A stretch of 64,000 nt of DNA from Krasilnikovozyma curviuscula (GCA_014825775.1 MVAQ01000018.1:1-64000); one strand, 5' to 3'; positions 34,633-48,678 are shown, counted from the first letter of the stretch. The notes: generated by a model from the sequence alone, not told the origin. Translations and numbers: made by a program.

Positions 34633-37600
34633 CTACGACTGCTTGATTAGCTCTTCGATCATGTTCCAAGAACTAACGTCCAAGTCTAACGCAGAGTCCA
34701 AGAACCCTGGCATCAAAAGCCCTGGATCATAGCCGTCGTAGATCATCGGATCAAGACCCATGCCGAACAAAGTTGAATCGACTGGCTGATTTGCGCCGTG
34801 ATCTTCACCGAAATTTGGGAAAGAGAATGATGTCGAAGCTGTAGGTTGATTCTGTTGCTCGTTGGAGTTCATCGTTGAGAGATCTTGTTGGTGTAAAGCA
34901 TCTCCGTTGATGGAAGACGAATTGAAGGGCGAATATGCATGCAAGTTGTTATTGTTAGGTGTGAAGGGACTTGTCAGCATTCCGGCGCTGAAGTTAGCGA
35001 CGTTGCCCCATTGAGGGCCAATAGATGAGAAAGAATTTGATCTCGACTTCCTTCCGGGAAGAGGAATGTTGACAACGCCATGCGAGTTGGGAGGTCCAGC
35101 GCCGAATCGTCTGCTGTGTCTACCAATGTTGCTGCCTGTCATCTGCATGGCGGAGTAGTCGTTCTCCGCAGTTCCTTCTTTCTGGTTGTCATGGAACTCC
35201 GAGACATTTTTGGAGAATGCTGGGACCCTAAGATCAAACATTCGTTGAGGGGAAGATGGTCGAGTCATGGGAGGTGGACCAGCGGAAGTTGAAGCTGACT
35301 GAAGGTGAGTGATATATCGTGTAAGTCTCGCCTGTTGCTCCTTCATTCCGAGTTCTAACGCATCAGCAAAGAACCCTGAAATCAACACAATGGGTTTGGG
35401 TTAGAGTCTACGACGTGGCAAATCATTCAGGACTGCAACTCACTGGCAAGCGCCCATCTCTGCTGAATTGTTCTCAAAGCACTTGTGTGAACCAACAGCT
35501 CAGCCTCCATAGTCTCTGTCCCTCGGATGCTCTTTGCGTGAGCAAGTAAAGCTCGACCACTAATGAAGACAAAGAAGCAGAGGAGGAGATGGGTGTTGAT
35601 AATACTCGCGCTGTTGTCTCGAAGGAGCGCTGTCATCGCGAAGACAGCTGATAACGCTCTTTCCATGCAGACCGAGGAAAGCTGAGAACTTGGGTTTATG
35701 TTGGCTGTGGATGACAGTGAAGATGCTGCAGGCCACGCAGAAGATTGATTCAGGATGATGATGGCGCTAATGGAAAAGCTTGTCAGAGAGCGAGCAGTAA
35801 TATATATACTAACACATAGACATACGCGTTGTAGATGGCATGGAGGAAGAGAATGTTTGGATCTAGAGGAGACCCTCCAGAACTCTCATCTCCTCGAGTC
35901 TTTCTCATAGCTTCCGGAAGCTTCATGTACCAATTCTCCAGGCGCTCATCCAAATCACGAAGCTCCTTGAACCTCGATCCAGCATCCTTTCCTTCCTTGG
36001 GTTGCAGCAAGAAACCTTGAGCTTGACCCAAACACTCCGTTGCTTCAATCAACGCCCCAAAGATTGAGATCTCTTCGAAGTCTGCGTTGGGTTGAAGAGG
36101 TGAAGGTGCGGCCATTGGTAAGACAGGCGTGGAAGCGACGGGAGATGGGAAATTACTGAAGTTGAAGAGGAAGTTGAAACTTGGAGATTCGATGGAGGCT
36201 GAATTTCTCGAAGTTGATCCTTTGACACCTTCGGCGTTTCTAGGACGAGTAAGATGTGATTTGAATGGAGAAGCTGAGGATGCGTAGGAGGATGGTTTCT
36301 CTGTCGACGATTCCCAAGAAAAGTCATCAACTGGAAGTTTACAGAGGATGTCTCGGGCGTTCAAAGCACTAGACAAAACATATGCTTGGGATTAGCGAGG
36401 AGAACTTATTGATATAAAATTAAACTCACACAGGCTGACCAGTTCCAGCACTACTGATTCTATCTAGAATGAAGATGTAGAAAAACACCCTTCTCCTAGT
36501 CTCAGCATCGACCCAGTCTTCAGGCAGAGGCAAAAGCGACATCGGATGCACAAGCTGCTGCATTCGATCTTCACTAGCAACTCCTCCACCAGCCGGAGCA
36601 GCATCAGACACTGACGCGTGTGCAGGAGATGGAGCTGAGATACTTCCCATATCGAAACTGCTAGGACTTGGACCCAATCCCGAATAGAAACCATTCGCTG
36701 TGTTTGTAACGGTCATTTTACCAGAGGTGTAGGATTCTAGGTTGACACCACCTTGAACGCCGACTCTGACGGCACTTCCTATCAGAGTCCATCCTCTGAG
36801 AACTTTCCCTTGACCAATAGATTCCGTTGCCAATACAAGAAGAGCTTGAAGGTTCTCGAATGACGACTTGTTAAAAGCTGCAAGGAGGACTCTAGATCGA
36901 GCGGCTTGAACGAGAGACGCTGGTGGCAGGGAGGCGGGTGATAGGGTGCTAGGAAGCGGGGTCATTATAACGACCTGAGAAGAAAGATAGAGAAGATTAT
37001 CGACCCGCGATACAATATCTATGGGGGAGAGGAGCTCACGATTGCGTCTAGTATCGGTAATACTTTCGCAGCGTTCCGTTCGCGCTTCTTAATGAGAAGT
37101 GCTTCCTCTTCTAACGAAGAAGAAGCAGCAAGAGTGTCTTTCCTCAATGCTTCTAGCCGAAAGCTGAACACAGGTCGATGGATGATCGGAAGGGATGGGT
37201 GGATTTGAGAGAAATAGCCTTCAATTCTAGTGACAGCACGAGAAAGGTCAGCAATGAAAACCACAACATCAAAAAGAACAAATATTACAGAATATCCATC
37301 ACTTCTATACCAACAATCTCGTCGTACGCTCGAGCTCTACTCCAGTCACTGTCAGGCGGGGGAGTGGCTTTCCTAGAGTTCTTCGGCCGCATTAGACCAT
37401 TGCTAACCTGTCGGAGAGAAATACCTGGGGAGCTACCCAGGAATGGTTCGCTGTCTTGGCGGCGGCGTTTTGAGGGTGGTTGTTGACTGTTTGTCAGCTC
37501 GGGTGGGGGCGGATTGACCTGAGAGGCTGATGAAGAAGAGGTGGGATAATTGAGAGGAGTTGGATTGGTCAAAGCTGATATACCGTACGGCGCTGGAGAG

Positions 37601-38067
37601 AAGAGTCGAGTTTGTTGAAGGTGTGTGATCACCGGCGTGAGAAGCAGAGACTGGGCTGAGAGGAGTGACTCCATGTATTCTGCACAGCGGAATTAGTGTG
37701 TCAGCAAGGTCCCAAACAGACAATGCATAGTCGGTTCTCACCTAATCTCTCTTTTAGAGCAACGACCTAAATAAAACAGTAGTAAGTCTCGATGCGAAGG
37801 GTCAAAATGCGAGAATACACTCACATCCTCTGGTTTAGCTAATGGTTTTCGAGCTTCTTCATATATACAAGCCTCGTTGCCAGATTTAACACAATTGTTA
37901 CACCTGGGTCTCTCACGTCCGCATTTCTTCTTCCCTTTTCTGCAGAGACGACAAGATTCTTGTTTCGAAAGTATAAAACGAAGTCGTAAGAAAATGGTTG
38001 AAATACAACAAACAAAACCATGACACTCACTTGGAGCAGGGCCTTTAGGTGCTACTGTGTTTTCCAT
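34633..38067 (-). CDS. Zn2Cys6 fungal-specific transcription factor
   Basis: Nuclear regulator of unknown targets. The first exon encodes MENTVAPKGPAP; after a GTGAGT intron the zinc cluster follows with cysteines at residues 15, 18, 25, 32, 35 and 43 (SCRLCRKGKKKCGRERPRC then CVKSGNEAC). A proline/serine-rich linker (about 37285-37740) leads to the fungal transcription-factor homology domain, with YFSQIHPSLPIIHRPVFSFR near 37170-37240, LPPASLVQAARSRVLLAAFN near 36900, and ETRRRVFFYIFILDRISSAG near 36440-36510, the usual R-R-FF-L-D signature. The C-terminal exons are asparagine- and serine-rich, ending DLDVSSWNMIEELIKQS at 34633. About nine introns. Not next to an obvious enzyme cluster, so no pathway is suggested. 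Confidence 0.9.
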
Positions 38068-39005
38068 TTTTTACACCTTCGTGCAGTTTCACCTATTGAC
38101 ATTGACAGGGAAGGAGCAATGAGAAGAGAGTGACCCGGCGTTAGTCCGCTTGCTCGCTGAAATCCCCCCCTGATCCAACAAAGGCAGGTCCCAGATGATC
38201 CATGATTGACAATCAGAGATACAAAAAACACCTTGTATGACTCTACTGACCTTTGGCTTCCTGTTTCTTTAGAATCAGTAGGTTCGGGATGGTGAGTATC
38301 ACCTGAGTGGCTGAAATCAGAGCAAGAGTGCTTTATAGTCAGCCAGAGCCCTGCCTAGGGCACGGATCAGGGTACAGAGAAAAAGGTCATCCCGTACATA
38401 CCTGCAGAACAGCAGCACCACCTGCTTCAGCTGCTTTTTTTTTCAATGCGTGGGGAACCCACCGAGCTGCCGCTATAAACGCAGCTGCTTTACTGCCTTC
38501 CACCGCTCGAGCTCCCAAGACCACTGCTGATCTTCCTAAGGGCCCTTACTAGGGGATCTGATTAGATTTTGTTAGCTTGTACGGTGTGTACAGATGGTAG
38601 TATTGACTGTTAAGGTCTGATTAGGGATGCGTGCAATACGTCGATCATTTGCACAGAGAAGGGCCGACGGTGTACGGACTTTTGAAGATGTGAAATGAAG
38701 GCTTGCTGTCTGAATCCTTTCCTCCTCGAAAGATTAAAACTCAATGTATCACACAACCTGAAAGGGTGGTTAAGCCCAACAACTACTGAAGCCAGAAAGA
38801 TCGTAACGGTGTCCAAATGCAATGAGATCAGTCGAGCGCATTTTAGGCAGGAGCTGGGGGTTTAGCGAGGTTATGTAAGCAGTCAAAATGCATTTTAGTG
38901 GTAAAAAGAACTCACAAAGACAACGGTCTGCACTTCATTGGGCAAAGCAAAGGTCGGAGCAACGGTCAGTGTTCATCAGAGACAGCAACAGAACGAGAAG
39001 AGTCC
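38068..39005. other. Intergenic region with one small unassigned open frame
   Basis: About 0.94 kb between two minus-strand genes. On the plus strand an alanine-rich frame (AAPPASAAFFFNAWGTHRAA, then LLPSTARAPKTTADLPKGPY) ends at 38552 behind a possible CTGCAG acceptor at about 38405. It could be the last exon of a small gene, but I found no matching start exon. The opposite strand has nothing recognisable. An alternative last exon of the OPT gene would extend to 38912. Confidence 0.3.
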
Positions 39006-42000
39006 TCACCTCATTGACAGGTCATTGCCCCACCATTCCGGGAATGCATGCTGCGTTTGATTCGCGATTAGCACAGAGTTGATTTTGGATTAAAAAGAAA
39101 CGAGATGAGGCGAGGCGAGAAAGAAAGATCGGCGCGTCAGATTGGAAGCTGCACGCGATGCTTAAGTTTGATGTGGGTCACTTACAGCATCCCCAACGGC
39201 TCCATTTACAGCAAAGGAGAGCAAAAAGATCATGACTTGGGTACCACCATCTAAAGCGCCAGCGACCTGTCAAAGCGAAAGGTGAGCGTGTAACAAAAAA
39301 AAAGGGTTGAGAAATGAGACTTACGACCTGTCAGAAACAACCGAGCAGTTGTAGAGGATAAACATCAGAAGATACACGTCAGATTCTAATTGCAAACAGG
39401 GAGGTTGGGTGGAATGGTCTCACGTAATTGTATTTAGTGAAAGCTTTGGGTCTATATCTTCTGAGGTAAAACTGGGAGAAGATTCCAAGGACCATCGCTG
39501 GGTTGACGGAACAGTTGAGACCGACAGAGAGATAGCAGGAGTATTGGATGATGACACCTGTAAACGTGGATTGATAGGAGCTGTCAGAACAATACAGGGA
39601 TCATCACATTCAAGATACACACGCACCAGTGTTGAAGTTCTGGAAGCCAACTCTTGGCCATAAACGGTACAAAATGTATCCTGGAATTGGGAGGAACTGT
39701 CGAAAGAGACACGAAATCAACACAAACCGTCAGAGATGACGCCTTTGTCTTTGAAATGAGGCATCGATATTTGTACTCACGCAACCAATAGCGAGAGCGA
39801 GTCTATTTTGATTGACCCGCCAGGGGGAGGGAGGCAGGGTGATAGGTAAGTCTCAAGAAGAAGAAAATAAAACTATTAAACGGAAATCTCACGGAACCAT
39901 ACGGTAGCGACAATCGTAGCAGAACATTTTCTATGAGGCGCAAGGAACATGTGGTACAGGAGGTCAGTAAAAGGTTCGGATGGCCGAAAGCGCGATGAAG
40001 ATAAGTGGACGCCAGACTCACAACTCCAAGACCACCCCAAGCAATAGCCTGCAAGAAATGGAAATAAGATATGTCAGTTTCAGTTTCTGTTAAGAGGAGG
40101 GAAATATCGCTCCTGGAACACTGAAACACGGACGTACGTTGGAATTGAAACTTTGAGGGCCTTGACCAGACCAGATTCTGGTTCCACTGACAGATAGCAG
40201 GGCAGGTCGCTGAGAGCCTACAATTTGAGCCATCATAACCCAGTTACTGGAAGGGAAATGATAAATTGTCGGCTTTTACTTTTGCCTACCACTGCTTTCA
40301 GACGGCAAAACTTACAGCAAAGATCCGACAAAGCATCCAAGCAGTTGCACCAGGAAGTTGACACGGGGTGGAATCTTGATGTACTGTAGTAAAAGAGAAG
40401 ACAACCATATTGATTCTCAGACTAGTAGATGTGATTTCATAAGATCCATGACTCACTTGTCCTAGTTTGAGATCACCCAGCAAGTGCATCGCTTGAGAAC
40501 TGGGGGTACCACCATACAGAGTTCCAAACATGTTGGCAGTAGGATTTCCTGGAACCATGTAACTAAAATAGAAATCTAGCATCAAGGTACAGCAAGGAAG
40601 AACTTTTAAGTCTGAAGATCTCACTCACCTGGTAAGCATCTGGAAGAACCCATCCAGACCACCGCCGAAGAAACTGAAGCCGAGAAGAGCTTTGGTAGTG
40701 CAGTAAGCCACAGTGAAGAAGACTGAAATAAGTAAATTGACTATCAATGCCCAAGCTGGGAGACCTGTGATGAAGCGCAAAAAGACATATACGTTAGAGC
40801 ATCAGTCAGGTGGGGTCAAGTGGGGCATAGCGTGATGTATGTCATACTCGCCTGATCTGACTGTGTACGTAGTAGCGACTGCCATAGTAAAGGCGCAGAT
40901 GAACACGATTCCGAACCACCACTAAATACAGGCGTGGTAAGTTCACTCGAAGAATACTGGAGGTTTGCGCAGTTGCCACACTTACTCGGGGAACAGGTTT
41001 GTATACCAACATTTTAGTGTAGTGCTCATTGTGGATCGGAATCTTCTTCTTATTCCATGGGTTGAGGCCGAGAACAAAAGGTTGGATGTCCTGCCTAAAA
41101 GAAGGTATCATGTCAGCCGCTTTTCGAACGATCACATTCCGTTGCTCTTCGTTCGACTTGATGCTTACCAGAAGAACAGAAGCACGTGTACAGAGGTAGC
41201 ACCTGTAGATCTCGAAATCATTAAAAAAAAGTACTCTTAACATAATCTTATTGAGTGAACTTGCCCATAGCCAAATTACTGGTGATGAGAGCAACCACGT
41301 TAGTCGCTGAGAAGTAGGCGGGTCCAAGCTTTTCGTAGTTTGCTTCTGAGAAGAGGCCGCTCTCATCCAAGAGAGCAGTCTGATTATACTGTGAGCCATC
41401 CGCAGAAAAGATAGCCTCTACAGGACAACACAAACATCAGAGATTCACGTTGAGATCATTTTCGGAGGAATGGTCACTCACGACTCATGAAGGGGAAGTC
41501 CTGGCCATTCCAAAGGTTTCCATCTAGAAACAGAGCGAATTTATTGAAAAGATCAGCGGAGAATGAGAGAAAGCCGCATGCAGCGACACTCACAGTAGGT
41601 AGAAGCCATGAGGATGTAGGTGAAGCAGATACCAATGTTCTCGTTCAACTGAGTCCACAAAGGAGTGTACAGACACCCAGAACCAATGTAATTCCTGTAA
41701 CAGTAACAAGAACGACAAATGAGACAGCTGCGAAATCAAACCATCACAGCAGACGGCGCAAGAGAGTGTATGCTCACCAATCAAGACACATTGCAAAGAG
41801 GCCCATCCCCTCGTTATTGGACCCTCCGCCAAAGATGTTTCTCACCAGAGGTGAAGTATGGTTGACGAGACATGCGATACTGAACCCAGCGACCAAGGGG
41901 AAGCAGTACTGAGGAACTGAAGTACGCGAGAAAACAATGTCAACAGAGGCGCGCAGACGAGGAGCAAACGGACGAACTGATTTCCCAGCAGAAAATGAAT

Positions 42001-43445
42001 ATGAATACACCCCAAAATACTCTGACTCTTTTGGTAGAAAGGCCACCGTCAAAGTGAAGCTACAAAAAGGAGTGACATTACTTTTTGTGAATCAGGCTCA
42101 CTGGAAAATAACTTACAGCTTGGAACATATTAGCGGTCGAGATCTGACCTGGCCAGAAGGTGACAGCAGGGTAGATCAATGTTTCCATGAGAAGACCCGC
42201 CCAGGAGTATCCAATAAGTTGAGACCCAAAGAGAGTAAAGACAGCGGCAGCATTGTTCATGCCGCTCTTGTAGTAGAGCTCCTGAACTGTAATTAAGCTG
42301 AAGGTTAGAGGCTACATGACAAGCAAAGCAACGCAGGTACCAACCAGCGATGACAGAAATAGCTGAAATTATAATTGTTAGTTAGTAGAAGATCTCGGAC
42401 AGAAGCGACGGGCAGAAGGCTAACCAGCGGCAGTTCCTGACGCAGTGGTACACATAATAATCACGCAGGCATGTTCCTTGATATTGAAGGGACCTGGGTT
42501 GAGAAATTTCAAGGGACCCCATCTAGGAATGATTTTCTCCCATCCTTTGCCTAGGAAGTAGCTAAGAAGCCAGTCGAGTAAGCGATTGTGCTAGAGATGG
42601 GAAGTGATAGAAAGGCAGCCGCGCACCTGACATCGAGGCGATTTGGTTGTAAGTTAATTAGATAGTTCCGTTCTATATCAAATAGCAACCAAATGTCTCT
42701 TACCTCACAATAAGCAAAAATCCAGGAGAAACGCTAACTCCTTGGGGCTAAAAAAGACAATTTCAGCCAGAGGGAACAGCACGATCCCACTCAGGAAGCA
42801 CCAAAAGCGAAACTATACCTTAAAGTAATAGAGCTGAGCCAAAACTCTTTTGTGTACATGGAAGTTACGCCAAAGAGTTGATGTCCAAAACCAAAGTGTC
42901 AGTGAGTTCATTTTGAATGAAAAAGCCGGAAATAATACTGACGAGCCGAACGCAGAGAGACCGATGCCTAGAACAAACATTCTAATGCCGCCAAATGGTC
43001 AGTACTACTCAAAAGCTCCCTATAAAGGATTCCAATTAACCTGATTGTGAGAACCTGGTCGCGGAAGAAAAGGGTGACCCTGAGTCTCCAATCACATCAT
43101 TGAAACTAAACCGGCAAGCCTTACCTTCAGCTCTGGGTCATCCCTTGTGGAAAGGACCTTGATAGCAATATCGTGGCCAGATGTAACCAAATATTCCTCA
43201 TCGGCAGCTTCTCCGGTTTCAAGACGGTGCTGGTGAAGGAATGAGAGCGATCAGTTCCTCTGGCCAGTATCACAACAACTCGCACTACCCACCTCCAGCT
43301 CTTCAGTCTTCTTTAACTGGACGACATCATCTTCATCAGCAGATTCTACTTCATGAATGTAATCTATCTTCTTCTCCTCGTCGTAAGTTGGGTCGATGGG
43401 AGCTTCTGCTTGTGGAAGAGCCTCAACCACGTTGATGTCCGTCAT
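39006..43445 (-). CDS. OPT family oligopeptide transporter
   Basis: Plasma-membrane proton-coupled importer of small peptides (possibly glutathione or metal-peptide chelates). The protein begins MTDINVVEALPQAEAP (43445, adenine at -3), with an acidic N-terminus, then the OPT hallmark VLSTRDDPELKVRVTLF. Many exons follow with hydrophobic segments and family blocks: LFGSQLIGYSWAGLL, HFDGGLSTKRVRVFWGVF, FPLVAGFSIACLVNHTS, VRNIFGGGSNNEGMG, FSADGSQYNQTALLDE, FFGGGLDGFFQMLTSYMVPG, LGDLKLGQYIKIPPR, GLNCSVNPAMVLGIFSQ, and near the end FPEWWGNDLSMR. At least 18 introns. The final codons are ambiguous: reading on gives a stop at 39006, whereas splicing a GTGAGG donor there would add PLSL and end at 38912. 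An upstream in-frame ATG at 43499 has a poor context. The promoter carries GATA-factor cores. Confidence 0.92.
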
Positions 43446-44237
43446 TTTGGGGAAAGCTGTTTCAGTGGGTAAACAAGACTCGCCTTCAGCGCACTTCATA
43501 AAAAGGGAGGGGGAAAGAGAGAAAAGATAATCAAGGTCTTAAGTAAGTAGTTTGGTTTCGCAATCAACGGTCGTGTCAGGTCAGCAAGCGCAACCTTTCG
43601 TGCGAACGCGTGCTGTCCAGATGCACCACAGTGGTCCTTCCCACCCTATCAGTTGATCGCCGCGTCAGTTTCCTTCTTTCCATCTCTCGCTAACGGAGAG
43701 CCGCATGGTGATAGCGATACGGTATATGCCGCAATCGCATAGTATGCCCCTAAATCTCCCGGGGCGACCAAGCTAGCAACCAGGCATAAGCTTTCAAAAG
43801 AATCAAGGAATAAACCCACTCAACAAAGGTTTTCCTTTCAAACCGTCTGAAGACGTGAAGCATACTGCGCGTTTCCAATGCATGCACCAAGCGCAGGCGG
43901 TTGAAGCCGTTTAGTAGGCCCTCACCTGAATCGTCTGTTGAGTGAAAGGAAATCAGCAGCATGGTGTAGACTTGGCACACCAAGAATAAACCAGAAAGAT
44001 TAGAGCAGCATGGTGAGTCCAGATAGTGAGTGCAAGGGCAGACGGGCGTGTAACAGACCACCGGAAAAGGGCGCGCGCACATGCTCCCAAATCGCTGATC
44101 GCCCTAGTCGCCGGTAGGCCAGGGGTGAAGGTGAGTGGTCCTCCATCTCGCGTATTTCCTTCACAGTTGGATGCTGGTTGAGAACATATTCCTTAACAAG
44201 ACACAACAAAGTCTAAACCCAACTTCATAGTAACTAT
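43446..44237. promoter_or_regulatory. Region upstream of the OPT gene, with GATA cores
   Basis: A 0.79-kb gap between two minus-strand genes. AGATAA at 43525-43530 and TGATAG at 43709-43714 match the core bound by fungal GATA factors that control nitrogen catabolism; this is suggestive only, since such short motifs are common. No gene was seen; frames at 43750-44209 lack features. Confidence 0.3.
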
Positions 44238-47200
44238 CTACTTCTTCGCTTTCTTGTTCTTCTTCTTGTGACGGTCACCCTCCTTTGAAGGTGAGTCGTC
44301 GGACGACTTACGCTTCGATGACAAATCTTCATTAGTTGAGGGTGCGGGTACTGATTTCTTCACAGTAACGATCGAGGAGAATTTACGGCCGGGTTGGCCT
44401 TCAGCGTTGGCTTTGACCTGAGCCATGGCAGGAGTCAAATCGATTTCTGTTTCATTAATTGCGAATCTGGTCATATCGAGCATAAGGAGGTACAACAGCA
44501 AGCATTAGGCATCATTAGTCATTTGTGATCCTGTTTCTGCGAGAGAGAAAGAGAAAATGGCGAATGAGCGACTCACTCCGACATGTCCATGGAGTCAATG
44601 ATCTCACGTTGAACCTCTCTCATTTTCTTCGAGATTTCATTCCCAGCTTCATTCAGATCCTGTTCAACAGTAGTCTCCATTGGTCTCCAATCGGAAGTTC
44701 CAACCTCCTTCGAGCTTGATCCAGGGGCAACCTTTCTCTTCACTTCAACCTTGCGCTCTGGAAGCTCGGCAGCAATAGCTGCGCGCTGCAACACGTCAAG
44801 TTGCGCACTGTGCTTCTTGATAGTTTTAATAAGGAAAGCAAGTGCTTGGTGGACTTCAAGACCGAGTTCGGACTATGTCACAAGCCAGACGAGTCAGGTC
44901 CGCAGTCATTGGCCAGAATAAGTTGGAAACCACTTACAGCAACGTCTTCGATAGGTTTTCTCTGCAGCCCGAGAGAAAGAAGGACTCCACGTTGGAGGAG
45001 AGCTGGAAGATCAGCTTCCTTTGGCAGACGTTTCGCGAAGTACAAGGCGGCCAAGCTGGGCAGTAGATCCAATATGAGATGGTAGTCGATTTGACTGTTA
45101 GCATACGAGGCGAGACGCTTCAGATCAAATGGGGTGAAGAGCATATTGAGATCTTGAATGCTAACAACTGCATATTAAGGTGGTGAGAAATTGGTCAGCA
45201 TGATGTGGGACGTAGCATGAAAAGCAGGACATACCTTCGTTGACTTGAGACAGCGACGAAGCAGATTCAACGATGTCCAAAGCAGTGAGGGTAGAGAACT
45301 CTCTGAATTTAAAAGAGAGCAATGTCAAGAATCGTTTTCGGAAATCTGAGGGAAAATCAACATCGGTTAGCACAACCTCAATGAAACGAATGGCAGCTGT
45401 GGTTGAGCCTACCTTGAGAGAACGCGCTGAGCCAGTTTTCCGATTCAGCAGTGGAGCTTCCCAGGGTCTTGAGCATGACGATGGAGTGTTCACCTGTCAG
45501 ATCGTTTGCTCGCTGACCAACGTAGAGGGGAGAAAACCCAGATCGTTTCCAGAAGTTGAGGAGGTTAGGAGTGAGACCATAGGAAACACCGAGATAGTCG
45601 AGTAGCTCTGGACGACGGTCAGACAATCGTTGGAGAAGTGGTGGCATCTTTTGAGGATCACGAATGGTGACCTTATCGGTAAGGAGATCGGCGTGCTGGA
45701 AAAGATTAACGAGGTCAGAGGTCAGCACTAATATCCAGTGGAGAAGAAACTGAAATTGGGACTTACCTCGCCAACGTTGTTGTCTGGCGCAAACACATCA
45801 TCGTTCGTTTCCGGTAAGTCGTTCAAGTTGGAGAGTTCTCCATTGTAGAAAGCTCCCAATAATTCCACTGCCCGTCCTCCATAACCCATCTTGGTGTAAT
45901 CTGGATGAGTGGCAATACGTACAATTCTAGCTCCGGAAAGCATAGCAAAATCATCATCTTGGAACTATTCAAGAAAATTAATACGAACATCAGTAACTGA
46001 CTTGTGAGAGAATCGAAGCTACATAACAATTACCTGCTGAGCGACCAGCCAGGGGATCATATCGCCCTGAGCTCTAACACCTTGAGCCAAACTCTTCATG
46101 ATAATTTCCTTAGAAATATTGCCTTCCAAAGCAACCTGGACCACGACCAAAGGATCCGGCAGCGTTGTTTCATCTCCTTTGAGTGGTGGGAGCAAGACAA
46201 ACAGATGATGAGCTGGTGCGTCAGACATCATCTGCAAGTCATTCGGTGTGTTTTTGTAGTGGGAAGCAACGTAGAGCGCCATCATTCGCTGCAAGAAAAC
46301 TTCTGATGCTGGGTGGTATGAGAAAAGGGTATCTCTTGAGACGTAGAAGAGTTCACACTGAGATGGGTGAGGACAGCCAGAGATGTTCTTGGAGACAACT
46401 GTTGCGTCGAGACAAAGGACCGCGTTCAACCACTTCTCGACTTTGTCACCTTGACCATATCGGATAGGCTCCTCCAGTTTGATCTCACGCAGTGTACGGC
46501 TGACGCCAGCTTTGACAGTTGGTGCTGCTTTCGAAACAGACTTGGAAGATGATGCCACAGTCGCAGATTCTTCTTTTGTCTTGAGAAGTTCAGAAGCAGA
46601 GCGGGTGGTGGATTCTCGGAGTTGTTGGAGGAGTTTGATGGAAAGAGATCGACCAGTTCCTTCGTAACCATTGATAGTCGAAGCCATGAAGACGAGATAA
46701 GGGCCGATGAGTTGTTTGACGAGTGGAAGCGGAATGGCAGCAGCTTCATCGATGATGACGAGTTCAGCTTGTCCGAGGGTGTGGGCATCTTCAGGTTGGA
46801 TGTACTAGAGATTAAAAACAACGGTGAGGAACGGTTTTGAAACTAAAATTGTCCGACTGAGCCCACCTGAATAGTCTGCCTGTGTCCTTTGAAAACATTC
46901 ACTCTGACAACAGCTTTGTTGAAGTCTGGGTTTGTGCTCTGAACAATGTCGTAATCCAGATGTTCTTCGTAACCCAACGCATCCAACCCTTTGAACACGA
47001 ACTCGAACAGGGTCTTCAAGTTCTCAGGAGTTGGAGAAGTAACGAAGATGTTGGAGTATCCATGGGAGAGGGCGGCTGTGATTGCAAGACCCAACGCTGC
47101 TGATTTACCACGGCCTCTTCCGGCAGTGAGGGCAACTGTGGATGAGAGTGTCTTCTCGGCGATGGCTTCAACGAACGTTAGAATTGCTTTGGCCTGGTTC

Positions 47201-48316
47201 AGAAGTGTTGTATTTCAGATTTAAAACTTCAGATGTGAAAGAAGCAGGTCGCTTACTTGGTCGAGAGTTTTAGCCAACTTGACTAGCTCACCCACACCTT
47301 TCGTCTCCTCCAAACTCTCCTTCAAACCCAATAACTCCGCATTGCTCTTTCCTTTACCTTTTCCAGCTTTCTCATCTGACAGTGGAACGATGTCCTTTCC
47401 TTTGGATATCGGCAGAACGTTGAGCTCGTCGTCAAGAACTAGACAATCGTCGCAGGAGGAGAGGGACAAGATGAATCGTTCGTTGAAGCGGGCCACGACT
47501 GAGTTGTGGGAATCGGTTCTGTATCTCGAGTGCACGTCCTGGATAATCGTATCATAATTCAGCAAAGAAAAAAAAAAGGTAACGCGCTTGAGTAACTTCA
47601 TGGAAAAGCTCACGAACCATAGTCATGGTGTACAACTGCTTCAAACTCGACATTGTCCTCAAAAGCAGTACCACAATTCCACCACCTTCAACCGTCTCGA
47701 TAGTCCTGGCTAGCAGATTGGGAGTGATTGCTTCGAAATCTTGGAGAACAAGCATTCCGAAAGTTTGACCAAGAATTTTCGGCGAGTCCTTGTAGTAGCT
47801 GGTCAAAACCGAGACGAGATCAGTCTCTTGATCCTCAAAAGATCAACACGATACATAGACGTACGTGTATCTGATGTCGGTGACAGCGACGAAGAGCTCG
47901 AATGGACTCTGCTCATTCGCCTCTCGGATACCTCTCTTCACATCCCTCTTGATCTTGGCCTCTCTCTTCTTCCGGTGACTAGAATACACTTACGTCAATA
48001 ACAAGGACATCAGAAAATCCATTCAAGCGCTGGAGAGACTAACCTGGTGAAGCCCAAATCATTTTTGTAGCACCAGAGAACGGAAGGACGAGCTGTAACC
48101 CTCGTCTGAGCCAACAAATAATGTAGATTCACGATCTGTGGAATAACCAGCTTCGTCAGTCCCTGTTTTTTAGATGTTCCGATGGAAAGATTTCGAATCG
48201 TTGCACACCTGCTCTTTACCCTTGTCCCCCACCAGCACAAAGAACGATCGATGGTTCGAGTTCACTCCATTCGATATCAGTGTTGGAATTCTGCTATCGA
48301 GCTGCTTCCTGACCAT
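44238..48316 (-). CDS. KRE33: RNA cytidine acetyltransferase Kre33/NAT10
   Basis: Nucleolar enzyme that uses ATP and acetyl-CoA to make N4-acetylcytidine in 18S rRNA and some tRNAs, and is needed for 40S biogenesis. The start is MVRKQLDSRIPTLISNGV (48316), the typical N-terminus, followed by GDKGKEQIVNLHYLLAQ. Domains in order: TmcA-type N domain with RPSVLWCYKNDLGF; RecD-like helicase with Walker A GRGRGKSAALGLAI near 47100 and VIIDEAAAIPLPLVKQL near 46740; the STINGYEGTGRSLSIKLLQQL block; GNAT acetyltransferase with IVRIATHPDYTKMGYG near 45890; and the tRNA-binding domain with LLDYLGVSYGLTPNLLNFW near 45560. The tail is lysine-rich (HKKKNKKAKK), as usual for nucleolar proteins. Length (about 1,000 residues) fits. 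Another ribosome-biogenesis gene, UTP14, lies at 31.2-34.5 kb. Confidence 0.96.
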
Positions 48317-48678
48317 TTTGAAACTGAAAGTAAAATCGAGTTGAGCAGATGCATCCTACTTACCCTCGAAATCCAGAGCCAACAAAATTTGCCTGAGCGC
48401 CACCGAGTAGTTCGTAGCGCCAACTGGATGGGGATAGGGAGGTTGCAACAGCTTAGCTAGTAATCAGAGTAATAAAGAATGTGTAAGTTGGGCGAAAACG
48501 ACTACTTCAAATGCCAACTTCATCAGCAGCTTGCTCGTGCGCTGATATGACATCGAGATTTGATGTCGCATGAAGATGATCAACGAAGCAGGAACAGTAT
48601 TTGATACATAAAGCTTTTTTTTTGAAAATAAACTGATTCAATTTGAAAGAAGAGTCACCTCAGAGATTCGATTTGGTG
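48317..48678. other. Tandem intergenic region KRE33 / isocitrate lyase
   Basis: A 362-bp gap holding the KRE33 promoter and the 3' flank of isocitrate lyase. No gene recognised. Confidence 0.5.

Noticed and set aside
38307..38552. 81-codon plus-strand frame opening with GTG
   Set aside because: No ATG start and no matching upstream exon; kept only as a note in the intergenic entry.
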